Assembly (NCBI GenBank): GCA_944320235.1
Contig: CALUGQ010000003.1
Location: 1-64,000 of the forward strand
DNA: 64,000 bases
DNA from: an uncultured Prevotella sp.
GTDB taxonomy: Bacteria; Bacteroidota; Bacteroidia; Bacteroidales; Bacteroidaceae
Reading direction: 5' to 3'
The stretch's first letter is position 1. The number at the start of each line of letters is the position of its first letter. Position numbers and translations under genes: made by a program. Of this stretch, positions 44,719 through 53,650 are shown piece after piece. Below the pieces are notes generated by a model. It was not told where the DNA came from. It saw nothing but the letters and a program-made list of their open reading frames with translations, and ran no database searches.

Positions 44719-46605
44719 TTAGAACTCCCAGTCTATGCCGGCCATGGCCGTTGCGCGCGGCATGGGGTAGCCGTAGTTCACCTCGTAGCGCTGGGCGAGC
44801 AGGTTCTCGCCGCGGGCGAAGAGCCTCACGCCCTTTGCCACGCGGCACGACGCGGTGAGGTTCCACAGCCAGAAGTTCTCCGTGCGGTCCTCGCCGTTCA
44901 CCGCTTCGGTGGCCGTGTATAGGCCGTCTATGTATTGCAGGCCCGTGGCGAAGGCGAAGCGGCCCACGCTGTAGTTAGCCCCGAGGTAGAGCTTGTGCTC
45001 CGGCGCGCCCGTCACGGGGTGGTTCATGTCGAGGAAACTGTAGTTGGCGTTGAGCTTCAGGCGGTCGGTCACGTCGTAGGCAGCGTCGATTTCCACGCCC
45101 CAATTCTCCATCTCACCCGAGTTTATGTTGCGGGGGCGGCCGCCGGTGCGCACGGTCTCGATGATGTTCTCCGCCTTGAGGTAGAACACGTTGGCGCCGA
45201 GGCGCAGGCGGTTGTGCAGCAGCCGGTGCGAGTAGGCCAGCTCGTAGTTCACCAGCCGCTCGGGTTCCAGCTGGTCGTTGGCGGGCGGGAACATGTACAT
45301 CTCGCGTATAGTGGGGTTGCGGAAGCCCTTGCTCACCATGGCCTTCAGGTCGGCCTGCGGCGACAGGCGGAACGTAAGGCCGCCCTGCGGCACGAGTTCG
45401 GTGCCCGACTGCGAGTGGTGGTCAACGCGCAGGCCCGCGTCTATGGTCAGCCACGACCACAAGTCCTGGCGCAGCTCGGCGTATCCGGCCACCTCGTCCT
45501 GCTCCTTGTCGCCGAGCACGCTCTCCGCCTTGGTGGCCATTTCCTCGTTCCACGCGCGGCCGCCGAAGTGCTGGTAGTCGAAGCCCAGCGTTATCCTGTT
45601 GCCGCGGAAGAACGACGCGCTCTGGTAAACCGACACTCCGCCCATCACGTCGTCGTGCATGTAGAGAGCCTCTTGCGGCTCTTCGCCCGGGCCGTAGCCG
45701 TCGTTTATCTCGTGGTGGCCCCAGTTGTAGAACACGCGGACGGCGCCCTCCGTGTTGCGGTAGGTGTTTGTGAGCGCGAGCGAGGCCATGCCGCGGGTTA
45801 TGCGCGAGTCGTTGTCCGTGAGCGGGCTCTCCACCTCTCCCGGGTTCTCGGCCTCAAAGTGGGTCAGGTTTATGTCGCCCGTGGCGCGCCAGTGGCTGCT
45901 GATTTCGTAGCCCAGCTTGGCGAAGCCGGAGTACTGGCTGAAGCGCGAGTCGGGGCGGTCGCCGTCGGTGTGGCTGTAGTTGAAGCCCAGTATGCTCTCC
46001 ACGCGGCCCTTGCGCGTGGTATTGGTGATGCCGCCCTCTATCGTGCCATACGACCCGCCTTGCAGCGTTGCGTTGGTGCGCGAGCCGTCGCGGCGCAGCT
46101 GCCGCGTCACGATGTTCACCACTCCGCCCATGGCGTTGCTGCCGTAGAGCAGCGACGCGGGGCCGCGCAGCACCTCCACGCGGTCGGCCAGCATGGTCTG
46201 GTAGGCGTCGGGGATGGGGTGGCCCATCAGTCCGGCGTACTGCGGCACGCCGTCTATGAGCACCAGCATCGACGCGCCGCTGCCCACTCCGCGCACCTTT
46301 ATGCTGCCGGCCGAGCCGTTGGAGACGCCGTAGCCCAGCACGCCGCGCGACGTGACGAACAGCCCCGGCACCTGCTCGCTGATGGTCGGGAGCACCTGCG
46401 TGCGGTAGTTCTCGGTAAGTTTCTGCCTGCCCACCACGGAGACCGTCATCGGCAGGTGGCGTATGTCGGTCGCGCCGCGCGTTCCCGTCACCACTACCTC
46501 GCCCAGCCCCACGCTGTCGGCAGCCTCCGTGGCGTCAGTGGCGGCCGGGGCAGGGGCCGCCGTGGCGGCAAGCAGGGCCGCCGCAAAGATGTAGTTTCGT
46601 TTCAT
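44719..46605 (-). CDS. TonB-dependent outer-membrane receptor
   Basis: 628 aa, signal peptide about 1-22, plug domain about 35-165 (starting LGEVVVTGTRG, with RVEVLRGPASLLYGSNAMGG) and a 22-strand-type barrel ending in Phe (GIDWEF). No CarboxypepD-like N-terminal extension, so it is not SusC-like. It resembles siderophore/haem/cobalamin receptors. The divergent gene encodes a FecE/BtuD-type ATPase, supporting iron-chelate or B12 uptake. No cobalamin riboswitch fits in the ~40-base leader. Confidence 0.92.
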   Translation of the reverse strand: MKRNYIFAAALLAATAAPAPAATDATEAADSVGLGEVVVTGTRGATDIRHLPMTVSVVGRQKLTENYRTQVLPTISEQVPGLFVTSRGVLGYGVSNGSAGSIKVRGVGSGASMLVLIDGVPQYAGLMGHPIPDAYQTMLADRVEVLRGPASLLYGSNAMGGVVNIVTRQLRRDGSRTNATLQGGSYGTIEGGITNTTRKGRVESILGFNYSHTDGDRPDSRFSQYSGFAKLGYEISSHWRATGDINLTHFEAENPGEVESPLTDNDSRITRGMASLALTNTYRNTEGAVRVFYNWGHHEINDGYGPGEEPQEALYMHDDVMGGVSVYQSASFFRGNRITLGFDYQHFGGRAWNEEMATKAESVLGDKEQDEVAGYAELRQDLWSWLTIDAGLRVDHHSQSGTELVPQGGLTFRLSPQADLKAMVSKGFRNPTIREMYMFPPANDQLEPERLVNYELAYSHRLLHNRLRLGANVFYLKAENIIETVRTGGRPRNINSGEMENWGVEIDAAYDVTDRLKLNANYSFLDMNHPVTGAPEHKLYLGANYSVGRFAFATGLQYIDGLYTATEAVNGEDRTENFWLWNLTASCRVAKGVRLFARGENLLAQRYEVNYGYPMPRATAMAGIDWEF

Positions 46606-46646
46606 GTATGATGAGTGTTGGTTGCATTCAGCTTTTCTTCACGCTG

Positions 46647-46654
46647 CAAAGTTA
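46647..46654 (-). promoter_or_regulatory. -7 promoter box for the TonB receptor
   Basis: Minus-strand TAACTTTG followed by C, 42 bases before the receptor start. Confidence 0.6.
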
Positions 46655-46743
46655 AGCATAAAAACCGACAAACCGCTTAGCACATTTACTGATAGTGCAA
46701 CCAAAATTACGCCATGCGCCGCCACTTTACGGCCAAAAATTGA

Positions 46744-46751
46744 TACCTTTG
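46744..46751 (+). promoter_or_regulatory. -7 promoter box abutting the ABC ATPase start
   Basis: TACCTTTG followed by C; the ATG at 46756 begins only five bases past the box, so the mRNA would be leaderless or nearly so. Confidence 0.5.
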
Positions 46752-46755
46752 CAGC

Positions 46756-47757
46756 ATGGAAGGCGACACAAGCGAGATAAGGCTCGACAACCTCAGCATA
46801 GGATACAGGTCGAAGAAGGGCACGAAGGCCGTTGCCTCAGGCATCACCGCAACCATACGCAGCGGCGAGCTGACCTGCCTCATAGGCCCCAACGGCGCGG
46901 GCAAGTCGACACTGCTGCGCACGCTGGCGGGCTTCCTGCCCAAGGCGGCAGGCACGGCCAGCCTGCGAGGCAGGGACATAGGCTCATACAAGCCCAGGGA
47001 GCTGGCGCGGCTGGTAGGCATAGTGCTCACCGAGAAGCCCGACACGGGCTGCATGACCGTGGGCGAGCTGGTGGCGCTGGGCCGCTCGCCGTACACGGGC
47101 TTCTGGGGGACGTGCTCCGAGAGCGACCGCCGCGCCGCCGCCCGCGCCATGGCCGACGTGGGCATAGGCCACCTTGCAGGGCGCCGCGTGGCCACGCTCA
47201 GCGACGGCGAGAGGCAGAAGGCCATGGTGGCCAAGGCGCTGGCGCAGCAGACGCCGGTGATACTGCTCGACGAGCCCACGGCCTTCCTCGACTTCCCGAG
47301 CAAGGTGGAGACGATGCGCCTGCTGCGCGGCATAGCGCGGCATACGGGGAAGGTGGTGTTCATGTCCACGCACGACCTCGACCTCGCCCTGCAGGCTGCC
47401 GACACGCTGTGGCTCATGGCCCGCGGCGGCGGCATCGCCACGGGCTCGCCCGAGGACCTTGCGCTCGACGGGCGGCTGGCCGCCTTCTTCGGCTCGGGCT
47501 CGATGCGCTTCGACGCCGCCACGGGCCTCTTCGACATATGCCCCGAGGCCACTGCGGCGGCTGACGTGGCCGGCCTGGGGGGGACGCGCCGCGCCATGCT
47601 CTGCAAGGCGCTGCGGCGCAACGGCATTGCCCCTGGCGGCCCCGGCCCGGCCTTAGGCTCGGTGGAGGTGAGGGCCGACTGCTTCATCGTGCGCCGCGGA
47701 CTGGCCGAGACGCGCTCCGCCACCGTGGCCGGGGCCGTGGAGGCGCTGGCCACGTGA
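46756..47757 (+). CDS. ABC transporter ATP-binding protein, FecCD/BtuCD class
   Basis: 333 aa cytoplasmic ATPase for iron-chelate or cobalamin import. Walker A GPNGAGKSTLLRTLAG (about 44-59), signature LSDGERQKAMVAKALAQQ (about 151-168; LSDGE in place of LSGGE), Walker B VILLDEPTAFLDFPSK and His-switch STHDLDLAL. The C-terminal ~85 residues extend past the usual ~255-aa ATPase. No permease or binding protein is adjacent; partners must be elsewhere. Probably transcribed from the box that almost touches its start codon. Confidence 0.9.
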   Translation: MEGDTSEIRLDNLSIGYRSKKGTKAVASGITATIRSGELTCLIGPNGAGKSTLLRTLAGFLPKAAGTASLRGRDIGSYKPRELARLVGIVLTEKPDTGCMTVGELVALGRSPYTGFWGTCSESDRRAAARAMADVGIGHLAGRRVATLSDGERQKAMVAKALAQQTPVILLDEPTAFLDFPSKVETMRLLRGIARHTGKVVFMSTHDLDLALQAADTLWLMARGGGIATGSPEDLALDGRLAAFFGSGSMRFDAATGLFDICPEATAAADVAGLGGTRRAMLCKALRRNGIAPGGPGPALGSVEVRADCFIVRRGLAETRSATVAGAVEALAT

Positions 47758-47777
47758 CTACGGCGGCCCACAGAAAG

Positions 47778-47833
47778 GCGCTTTCCCCGCTCCCGCAGCC
47801 TGCGAGTGGCTGCTGCGGGAGCGGGGAAAGCGC
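47778..47833. terminator. 22-bp perfect hairpin between convergent genes
   Basis: 47778-47799 pairs perfectly with 47812-47833 across a 12-base loop, between the ABC gene (ends 47757) and rnc (ends 47853). There is no T-run; GC-rich like the hairpin at 7566. Confidence 0.6.
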
Positions 47834-47852
47834 TGCATGGGGCGGCCCTTGG

Positions 47853-48950
47853 CTAAACCTCCTGCCCCTGGTTGCCCTCAGCCCCGGCAAAGGCGGCTGC
47901 CTCGGCCATGGCTATTATGTCCTCGCGCGACATCTCCTTGGGCGTGGCGGTGATGTCGGATAGGTCGAACTCGTCCTTCTCCTCCCCGGCGGCGGCCTCC
48001 GGCGCGGGCGCAGCTGGCTCTGCGGGCGCGGCGGCTGGCTTGCGGCGGCGCTCGCCACGGGCGTTGCCGCCCTCGGGCCTGGGCTCGGGCCTGGGCTCGG
48101 GCTTGGCCACTATGAAGTCGGCCTTCTCCTCGGTCTCAGGCACGGTGGCCACGGGCTGCTCCTCCATCTTGGTGCGCGCGGCCTTGGCGGCGAACACGGC
48201 ATCGATGAACTGCGGCTCGCGTCGGAGTTTCTGCAGAGCTTCCTTCGACGCCAGCTGCTGGCTTTCCTTTTTGGAGTAGCCCTTGCCCTTGCCGGCCTCC
48301 TTGCCCTCTATGACGGCCTTGTACACGAAGACGGGGCTGCCGTTGTCGTCCTTCGTCTGGCTTGCGAGGGCGAACTCGAGGCTTACGCGGTTCTTCTGGC
48401 TCCACTCGATGAGCTTGCTCTTGAAGTTAACCTCCTTGTACGCCACCTTGTCGATGTTTATCAGCTGCGAGAGTATGCGCTCCTGCATGAAGCGCATGCA
48501 GGAGTCGTAGCCGCGGTCGAGGTAGATTGCGCCCACGAGCGCCTCGAAGGCGTTGCCCCCCATGTAGCTGTTGTGCGAGTTGGAGTGGGTTGAGGCGTGT
48601 ATGAGCTGGTTGATGCCCATCTCCTGCGCGAGGCGGTTGAGCGTCTCGCGCTGCACGAGCTTGCTGCGGGTGTTGGTGAGGAAGCCCTCGCGCTTGCCCT
48701 CGAAGTGGCGGTAGACGATGTCGCCCACCACGGCGTCGAGCACGGCGTCGCCGAGGAACTCGAGCCTCTCGTTGTTCAGCGGGCGGCCCTTGGCGTTGCG
48801 GCGGCTGACGCTCTTGTGCATGAGGGCCAGCTTGTAGTACTCGATGCGGCGCGGGTAGAAGCCCATTATGTCGCGGAGCGAAGAAAAAAGCTCCTTCTCC
48901 TTGCGGAAAGGGAGCTTTATCCTGTCTATCAGGTCACTACTGAGCAACAT
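47853..48950 (-). CDS. rnc: Ribonuclease III
   Basis: Double-strand-specific endoribonuclease, 365 aa from MLLSSDL. RNase III signature NNERLEFLGDAVLDAVV (about 61-77) with the catalytic Glu/Asp, second acidic residue in AFEALVGAIYLDRG, then a double-stranded RNA-binding domain (about 175-240, KGYSKKESQQLASKEALQKL). A ~110-aa Pro/Ala/Glu-rich, probably disordered tail is unusually long. Its start overlaps the fabF stop by 14 bases, completing the acpP-fabF-rnc operon common in bacteria. Confidence 0.94.
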   Translation of the reverse strand: MLLSSDLIDRIKLPFRKEKELFSSLRDIMGFYPRRIEYYKLALMHKSVSRRNAKGRPLNNERLEFLGDAVLDAVVGDIVYRHFEGKREGFLTNTRSKLVQRETLNRLAQEMGINQLIHASTHSNSHNSYMGGNAFEALVGAIYLDRGYDSCMRFMQERILSQLINIDKVAYKEVNFKSKLIEWSQKNRVSLEFALASQTKDDNGSPVFVYKAVIEGKEAGKGKGYSKKESQQLASKEALQKLRREPQFIDAVFAAKAARTKMEEQPVATVPETEEKADFIVAKPEPRPEPRPEGGNARGERRRKPAAAPAEPAAPAPEAAAGEEKDEFDLSDITATPKEMSREDIIAMAEAAAFAGAEGNQGQEV

Positions 48951-50202
48951 ACTTCTTGAATATGACGCAGGCGTTGTGCCCGCCAAAGCCGAAGGTGTTG
49001 CTCATCGCTGCGCGCACCTCGCGCTTCTGCGCCGTGTTGAAGGTGAAGTTGAGGTCGTAGTCGATCTCGGGGTCGTTGTCGCCCTCCACGTGGTTGATCG
49101 TGGGCGGCACGATGTCGTTCTTGACGGCCAGCACGCTGGCCATGGCCTCCACTGCGCCGGCTGCGCCGAGCAGGTGGCCCGTCATCGACTTGGTGGAGCT
49201 GATGTTCAGCTTGTAGGCTGCGTCGCCGAACACCTGCTTGATGGCCTTGGCCTCGGATATGTCGCCAACGGGTGTCGACGTGCCGTGCACGTTGATGTAG
49301 TCGATGTCCTCGGGTTTCATGCCTGCGTCCTGCAGGGCGCGCTCCATCACGAGCTTGGCGCCGAGGCCCTCGGGGTGGGAGGCGGTGATGTGGTATGCGT
49401 CGGCGCTCTCGCCCTCGCCTACCATCTCGGCATATATCTTGGCTCCGCGGGCCTTGGCGTGCTCAAGCTCCTCGAGCACGAGGCAGCCTGCTCCCTCGGC
49501 CATGACGAAGCCGTCGCGGCTGGCGCTGAACGGGCGCGAGGCGTGAGAGGGGTCGTCGTTGCGCGTAGAGAGGGCGTGCATGGCGTTGAAGCCGCCCACG
49601 CCGCAGGCGCAGATGGCTGCCTCGGCGCCCCCTGCCAGGATGGCGTCGGCCTTGCCGAGGCGCAGCTGGTTGAAGGCGTCGGCCAGCGCGTTGGTCGATG
49701 ATGCGCAGGCCGAGGTCGTGGCATAGTTGGGGCCGTGGAAGCCGAAGTGTATCGATATCTGGCCGGCAGCTATGTCGGCTATCATCTTGGGGATGAAGAA
49801 GGGGTTGAACTTGGGGCCGTCTTCCTTGTGCACGCCGTAGTAGCTCACCTCGTCCTCGAAGGTCTTGATGCCGCCGATGCCCACGCCGAAGATCACGCCC
49901 ACGCGGTTCTTGTCGATGGAGTCGAGGTCCATGCCGCTGTCCTTCACCGCCTGGATGGCCGAGACGAAGGCCAGCTGGGTGTAGCGGTCCATCTTGCGGG
50001 CTTCCTTGCGGTCGATGTAGTCATTGACGTTGAGCCCCTTCACCTCGCAGGCGAACTGTGTCTTGAACTTGGAAGCATCAAACAATGTAATGGGCGCTGC
50101 CCCGCTCACTCCGCCGACCAGGCTCTCCCAGGTCTCCTCGGGAGTGTTGCCGACAGGTGTCACCGCTCCGAGGCCCGTTACAACAACTCTTTTTAGTTCC
50201 AT
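48937..50202 (-). CDS. fabF: Beta-ketoacyl-ACP synthase II
   Basis: Condensing enzyme of fatty-acid elongation, 421 aa from MELKRVVVTG. Active-site Cys in TTSACASSTNALADAF (near 167), catalytic His in NVHGTSTPVGD (near 306) and NHVEGDNDP region (near 344; this His is the second catalytic one), terminal FGFGGHN. Lies 115 bases after acpP, the standard arrangement. MELK gives normal length; the earlier start at 50250 would add 16 residues not seen in the family. Confidence 0.97.
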   Translation of the reverse strand: MELKRVVVTGLGAVTPVGNTPEETWESLVGGVSGAAPITLFDASKFKTQFACEVKGLNVNDYIDRKEARKMDRYTQLAFVSAIQAVKDSGMDLDSIDKNRVGVIFGVGIGGIKTFEDEVSYYGVHKEDGPKFNPFFIPKMIADIAAGQISIHFGFHGPNYATTSACASSTNALADAFNQLRLGKADAILAGGAEAAICACGVGGFNAMHALSTRNDDPSHASRPFSASRDGFVMAEGAGCLVLEELEHAKARGAKIYAEMVGEGESADAYHITASHPEGLGAKLVMERALQDAGMKPEDIDYINVHGTSTPVGDISEAKAIKQVFGDAAYKLNISSTKSMTGHLLGAAGAVEAMASVLAVKNDIVPPTINHVEGDNDPEIDYDLNFTFNTAQKREVRAAMSNTFGFGGHNACVIFKKYVAQ

Positions 50203-50317
50203 GCTATAAACTGAAAAAACGGGAATTCGGAAATGAGAACCATGGCCCACGCGGGGCCTGCCCCGCTCACAAACCTGCCATGACCCTCATTTCCCAATTC
50301 CCTGACGGTGGGAAAAT

Positions 50318-50554
50318 TTATTTTGTGTTCTCTTCGATATAAGCTACAGCGTCGCCAACGGTGGCAATCTTCTCAGCTTTATCGTCGGGAATGGAAATGC
50401 CGAACTCCTTCTCGAATTCCATGATGAGCTCGACAGTGTCAAGCGAGTCGGCACCAAGGTCGTTGGTGAAACTTGCTTCGGGCTTTACCTCTGCCTCGTC
50501 AACACCAAGTTTGTCTACGATGATTGCCTTTACTTTTGCTTCAATTTCTGACAT
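50318..50554 (-). CDS. acpP: Acyl carrier protein
   Basis: 78 aa, acidic, carrier of acyl chains in fatty-acid synthesis. The phosphopantetheine Ser lies in [16 protein letters not shown] (near 38). First gene of the acpP-fabF-rnc operon, with its own promoter at 50608-50639. Its codon use is less GC-biased than that of its neighbours, as expected for a highly expressed gene. Confidence 0.98.
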   Translation of the reverse strand: MSEIEAKVKAIIVDKLGVDEAEVKPEASFTNDLGADSLDTVELIMEFEKEFGISIPDDKAEKIATVGDAVAYIEENTK

Positions 50555-50607
50555 GATTGTAAATTTAAAATGTTAATAATGACTTTCATTCACTAAAAAT
50601 TCGGCTG

Positions 50608-50639
50608 CAAAGTAACTAATTTTTATCCATTTGAGCAAA
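50608..50639 (-). promoter_or_regulatory. Promoter of the acpP operon
   Basis: On the minus strand, TTTG at 50636-50639 and TTACTTTG at 50608-50615, 20-base spacer; leader about 50 bases. Confidence 0.7.
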
Positions 50640-50753
50640 TAATTTCGGCAAAAAGCACTCTTTTTTGCACAGATGCATACCCTTTGTGCAGCGTTTCGGC
50701 GGCTTTTCCGCTATTTTTCGCCTCAGGCATGCATCAAATCGGGCATAATTCAT

Positions 50754-50761
50754 TACCTTTG
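50754..50761 (+). promoter_or_regulatory. -7 promoter box for the EFR1 ferredoxin gene
   Basis: TACCTTTG followed by CAATGCC, 215 bases before the ATG. The phased dyad array 7 lies downstream of this box and so would be transcribed. Confidence 0.55.
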
Positions 50762-50833
50762 CAATGCCACAGGGCCGCCCCCGCGCCCAGCCCCCGTGCG
50801 CCCCGCCCGCAGGACAGGCCGCACGGGGGCCCG

Positions 50834-50919
50834 GAACGGCCCATCCCGCAGGGCGAAACGGCCCGGACGGGGGCGCAAAACGGCCCGCCCGCGCAACAGC
50901 TTGGCCGCCAAGGGGTTGC
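50834..50919 (+). repeat. 22-bp phased dyad array, copy 7 (in a predicted 5' leader)
   Basis: Units centred at 50840, 50862 and 50884 (22 apart). The hairpin GCAACAGCTTGG-CCG-CCAAGGGGTTGC spans 50893-50919, nine bases after the last centre. It lies between the box at 50754 and the start at 50977. Confidence 0.8.
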
Positions 50920-50976
50920 AGGCAGGCCCGGGCGGCGGGGCGGCGGCACACAAAAAACAACAACGATAGCCAAGAG

Positions 50977-51771
50977 ATGAAGACAGAAAACGTACACCTT
51001 ACATACTTCAGCGCTACATACACCACGCGCAAGGTGGCCCGGGCCGTGACCGGGAGGCTGCCCGGCCAGCTCGCCGAGCACGACATAACGGCCTCGGCCC
51101 CGACGGCCGACGTGGCCCTCGGCCCCGACGGCGACGTGCTCGTGGCAGCCGTGCCGGTGTACGCCGGCCGTGTGCCGGTGATGGCCGCCGACGCGCTGCG
51201 CCGCTTCAGGGGCGACGCAACGCCGGCCGTGGCCCTGTGCGTGTACGGCAACCGGGCCTACGACGACGCGCTGCTCGAGCTGTGCGACATACTGTCGGGC
51301 CAGGGCTTCGCGGTCATCGCCGCAGGGGCCTTCGTGGCCCGCCACTCCATATTCACCCAGATAGCCGCAGGCAGGCCCGACGAGGCTGACATGGCCGCAG
51401 CCGCAGCCTTCGGCGACCGCTGCGCCGCCATGCTCGCCGCCACGCCGGCGCCCTGCCGCCTCAAGGCCCCGGCCGTGCCTGGCAGCAGGCCCTACAGGGA
51501 GCCGGGGGCAATACCCATCTACCCCTCGGGCAGCAGGAAGAAGTGCGACCGCTGCAACCTCTGCGTGGACCTATGCCCCGTGCACGCCATACAGCCCGAG
51601 CGCCCCACGCGCTCCGACGGCAGCCTCTGCATGTCGTGCGGCAGGTGCGTGAAGATATGCCCGCAGCACACGCGCTGCTTCTCTGGCGTGACGTACAAGG
51701 CCGCCGAGCGCAGGCTCACGAAGCTCTGCCGCGAGCGGCGCGAGCCCGAGCTGTTCTTCGCCGAGCCTTGA
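50977..51771 (+). CDS. EFR1-family ferrodoxin (flavodoxin-like fold plus two 4Fe-4S clusters)
   Basis: 264-aa redox protein. N-terminal flavodoxin-like part (about 1-160; starts HLTYFSATYTTRKVA, with AVPVYAGRVP), then two ferredoxin motifs CDRCNLCVDLCPVHAI and CMSCGRCVKICPQHT near 190 and 216, each CxxCxxCxxxCP. The architecture matches EFR1 ferrodoxins, which are common in gut anaerobes; electron partner unknown. The start at 50977 follows a 215-base leader containing array copy 7; longer open frames through that leader are artefacts of GC content. Confidence 0.88.
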   Translation: MKTENVHLTYFSATYTTRKVARAVTGRLPGQLAEHDITASAPTADVALGPDGDVLVAAVPVYAGRVPVMAADALRRFRGDATPAVALCVYGNRAYDDALLELCDILSGQGFAVIAAGAFVARHSIFTQIAAGRPDEADMAAAAAFGDRCAAMLAATPAPCRLKAPAVPGSRPYREPGAIPIYPSGSRKKCDRCNLCVDLCPVHAIQPERPTRSDGSLCMSCGRCVKICPQHTRCFSGVTYKAAERRLTKLCRERREPELFFAEP

Positions 51772-51841
51772 CGCGCCGGCGCCAGACGGCCCGGCACGCA
51801 AACCACACGCAAACCACACGCAAACAAAAAGACACAACGCA

Positions 51842-52771
51842 ATGGCCAACATCGCATACCACATAGCCAACGCCGCCTGCCGCATCACGTCGCTGCTGCC
51901 GCTGCGGCTGCTCTACGTGCTGTCAGACGCGCTCTACATCATCATCTACCACGCAGTGAAGTACCGCCGGCGGCTGGTGCGCAAGAACCTGGCCGACTCC
52001 TTCCCCGAGAAGGGCGAGGCCGAGCTGAGGGCCATAGAGAAAGCCTTCTACGCCTGGCTCTGCGACTACTTCGTGGAGACGCTCAAGCTGCTCACCATCA
52101 GCCCGCGCGAAATCAGCCGCCGCATGGAGTTCGTGGGCTACGAGCAGATAGCCCGCTGCATGGCGCAGGGCAAGAGCTGCTCGCTCTACCTGGGCCACTA
52201 CTGCAACTGGGAGTGGGTCACGTCGCTGCCGCTGCTCGTGCGCGAAGGCATCTGCTCGCAGATATACCACCCGCTCGAGAACCGCGCCGCCGACCTGCTC
52301 TTCCAGCGGCTGCGCAGCCGCTTCGGCTGCGTCAACATAGAGATGGACAGCTCCTTCCGCACCATCATGACATGGAAGAGGCAGGGCAAGCCCAACACCG
52401 TAGGCTACATAGCCGACCAGGTGCCGGGCCTGCACAACGTGCACTGCTGGGTTGACTTCCTCAACCACGACACGCCCGTGTTCACCGGCGCCGAGAAGAT
52501 AACCGTGATGACCGGCGCCGAGGTGTTCTACGCCGACATGGAGCGCCCAAGGCGCGGCCACTACGTGTGCACCTTCAGGCGAATAGGGCTGCCCGAGGGG
52601 GGCTACGTCAAGTTCCACTACACCAGGGAGTACTTCCGCCTGCTCGAAGAGAGCATACGCCGCGCCCCCCAGTACTGGCTGTGGAGCCACAACCGCTGGA
52701 AGCGCACGCGCGAGCAGTTCAACAAGGAGTACTCCGAGGAGGAGCGCAAGCGGATGCTAAGCAGGCTCTGA
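51842..52771 (+). CDS. LpxL/HtrB-like late acyltransferase
   Basis: 309-aa inner-membrane lysophospholipid acyltransferase of the lipid A biosynthesis type. Catalytic H-x4-E is visible as GHYCNWEW (near 120), with an N-terminal hydrophobic segment and later YIADQVPG (the usual D-Q motif of this family). It probably adds a secondary acyl chain to lipid A or acylates another envelope lipid. It starts a same-direction run with the next two genes; the next start is three bases after its stop. Confidence 0.9.
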   Translation: MANIAYHIANAACRITSLLPLRLLYVLSDALYIIIYHAVKYRRRLVRKNLADSFPEKGEAELRAIEKAFYAWLCDYFVETLKLLTISPREISRRMEFVGYEQIARCMAQGKSCSLYLGHYCNWEWVTSLPLLVREGICSQIYHPLENRAADLLFQRLRSRFGCVNIEMDSSFRTIMTWKRQGKPNTVGYIADQVPGLHNVHCWVDFLNHDTPVFTGAEKITVMTGAEVFYADMERPRRGHYVCTFRRIGLPEGGYVKFHYTREYFRLLEESIRRAPQYWLWSHNRWKRTREQFNKEYSEEERKRMLSRL

Positions 52772-52774
52772 GGC

Positions 52775-53581
52775 ATGAAGAGGACGTTCGTAACATACGG
52801 CGACGAGGGCTACCGCGAGTCGCTCGCAAGGATAGGGCGCGAGGCCGAGGCCACCGGCGCGTTCGACGAGGTGAGGCTCTACACGCCAGCCGACCTGCCC
52901 GAGCCATTCGCCTCGTACACCAGGGCCTACCGCCGCGGCGGCGGGTACTGGCTGTGGAAGCCATTCGTCATCGCAAGCGAGCTCGACCGCGCCGCCGAGG
53001 GCGACATCGTGGCCTACGCCGACGCAGGCTGCACACTCTTCCCCCACCGCGACTGGGAGCGCTACTTCCGCGCCGTGGCAGGCCGCGAGGAGCTCTTCTT
53101 CCTCGCCCCGGGCAAGAGCCGCAGGTGGTGCAAGCGGGAAGTGTTCGACTTCTTCGGCACCGGCGGAGCATGGAAGCACGCCAGCCAAGTGCAGGCCACG
53201 TTCATCATAGCGCGAAAGAGCGGCGGCAACGAAGTGCTGCGCCGATGGTACACACTGGCCAAAGAGCACCCGGAACTGTTCACCGACGAGGCCGACCCCG
53301 CCATCCAGGACCCCGCCTTCCGCGAGCACCGCCACGACCAGGCCGTGCTCACCGCCTGCGTGTGCACCGCAGCCCGCCCCAGCAGCTTCCGCCTCATGGG
53401 CGAAAAGGTGGAGAGACGCTACGCCGGGGGGCAGGCCGTGTTCGCCTCGCGCATATCCAACGGGGCCACGCGCGGCAGCGCCAAGCGGCGCGGCCGCCTC
53501 GAAAGCATGGCCGAAAACCTGCTGGCAGGCCCGATGAAAGCCGCCGCGGCAAGGCTCCTCTACGCCCTGTCGCGGCCCTGA
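52775..53581 (+). CDS. Glycosyltransferase-like protein, function unassigned
   Basis: 268 aa, no signal peptide. Features that resemble nucleotide-sugar transferases: GGGYWLWKPFVIASEL (near 50-65), a DxD-like acidic site GDIVAYADAGCTLFP (near 75-88), and later SQVQATFIIARK and HRHDQAVLTACV, a layout seen in Bacteroidota capsule or LPS glycosyltransferases. The acceptor and sugar are unknown. Three bases after the acyltransferase, suggesting a shared role in envelope glycolipid synthesis. Confidence 0.6.
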   Translation: MKRTFVTYGDEGYRESLARIGREAEATGAFDEVRLYTPADLPEPFASYTRAYRRGGGYWLWKPFVIASELDRAAEGDIVAYADAGCTLFPHRDWERYFRAVAGREELFFLAPGKSRRWCKREVFDFFGTGGAWKHASQVQATFIIARKSGGNEVLRRWYTLAKEHPELFTDEADPAIQDPAFREHRHDQAVLTACVCTAARPSSFRLMGEKVERRYAGGQAVFASRISNGATRGSAKRRGRLESMAENLLAGPMKAAAARLLYALSRP

Positions 53582-53650
53582 GGCCAACAGCGCCGCCACC
53601 ACCGAGCCACCGCCGCAAGCCACACACAACCACGACACACCGCAACAGCC

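Noticed and set aside
46606..46646. Cobalamin riboswitch before the TonB receptor
   Set aside because: The leader is only about 40 bases, far too short for the ~200-base riboswitch.
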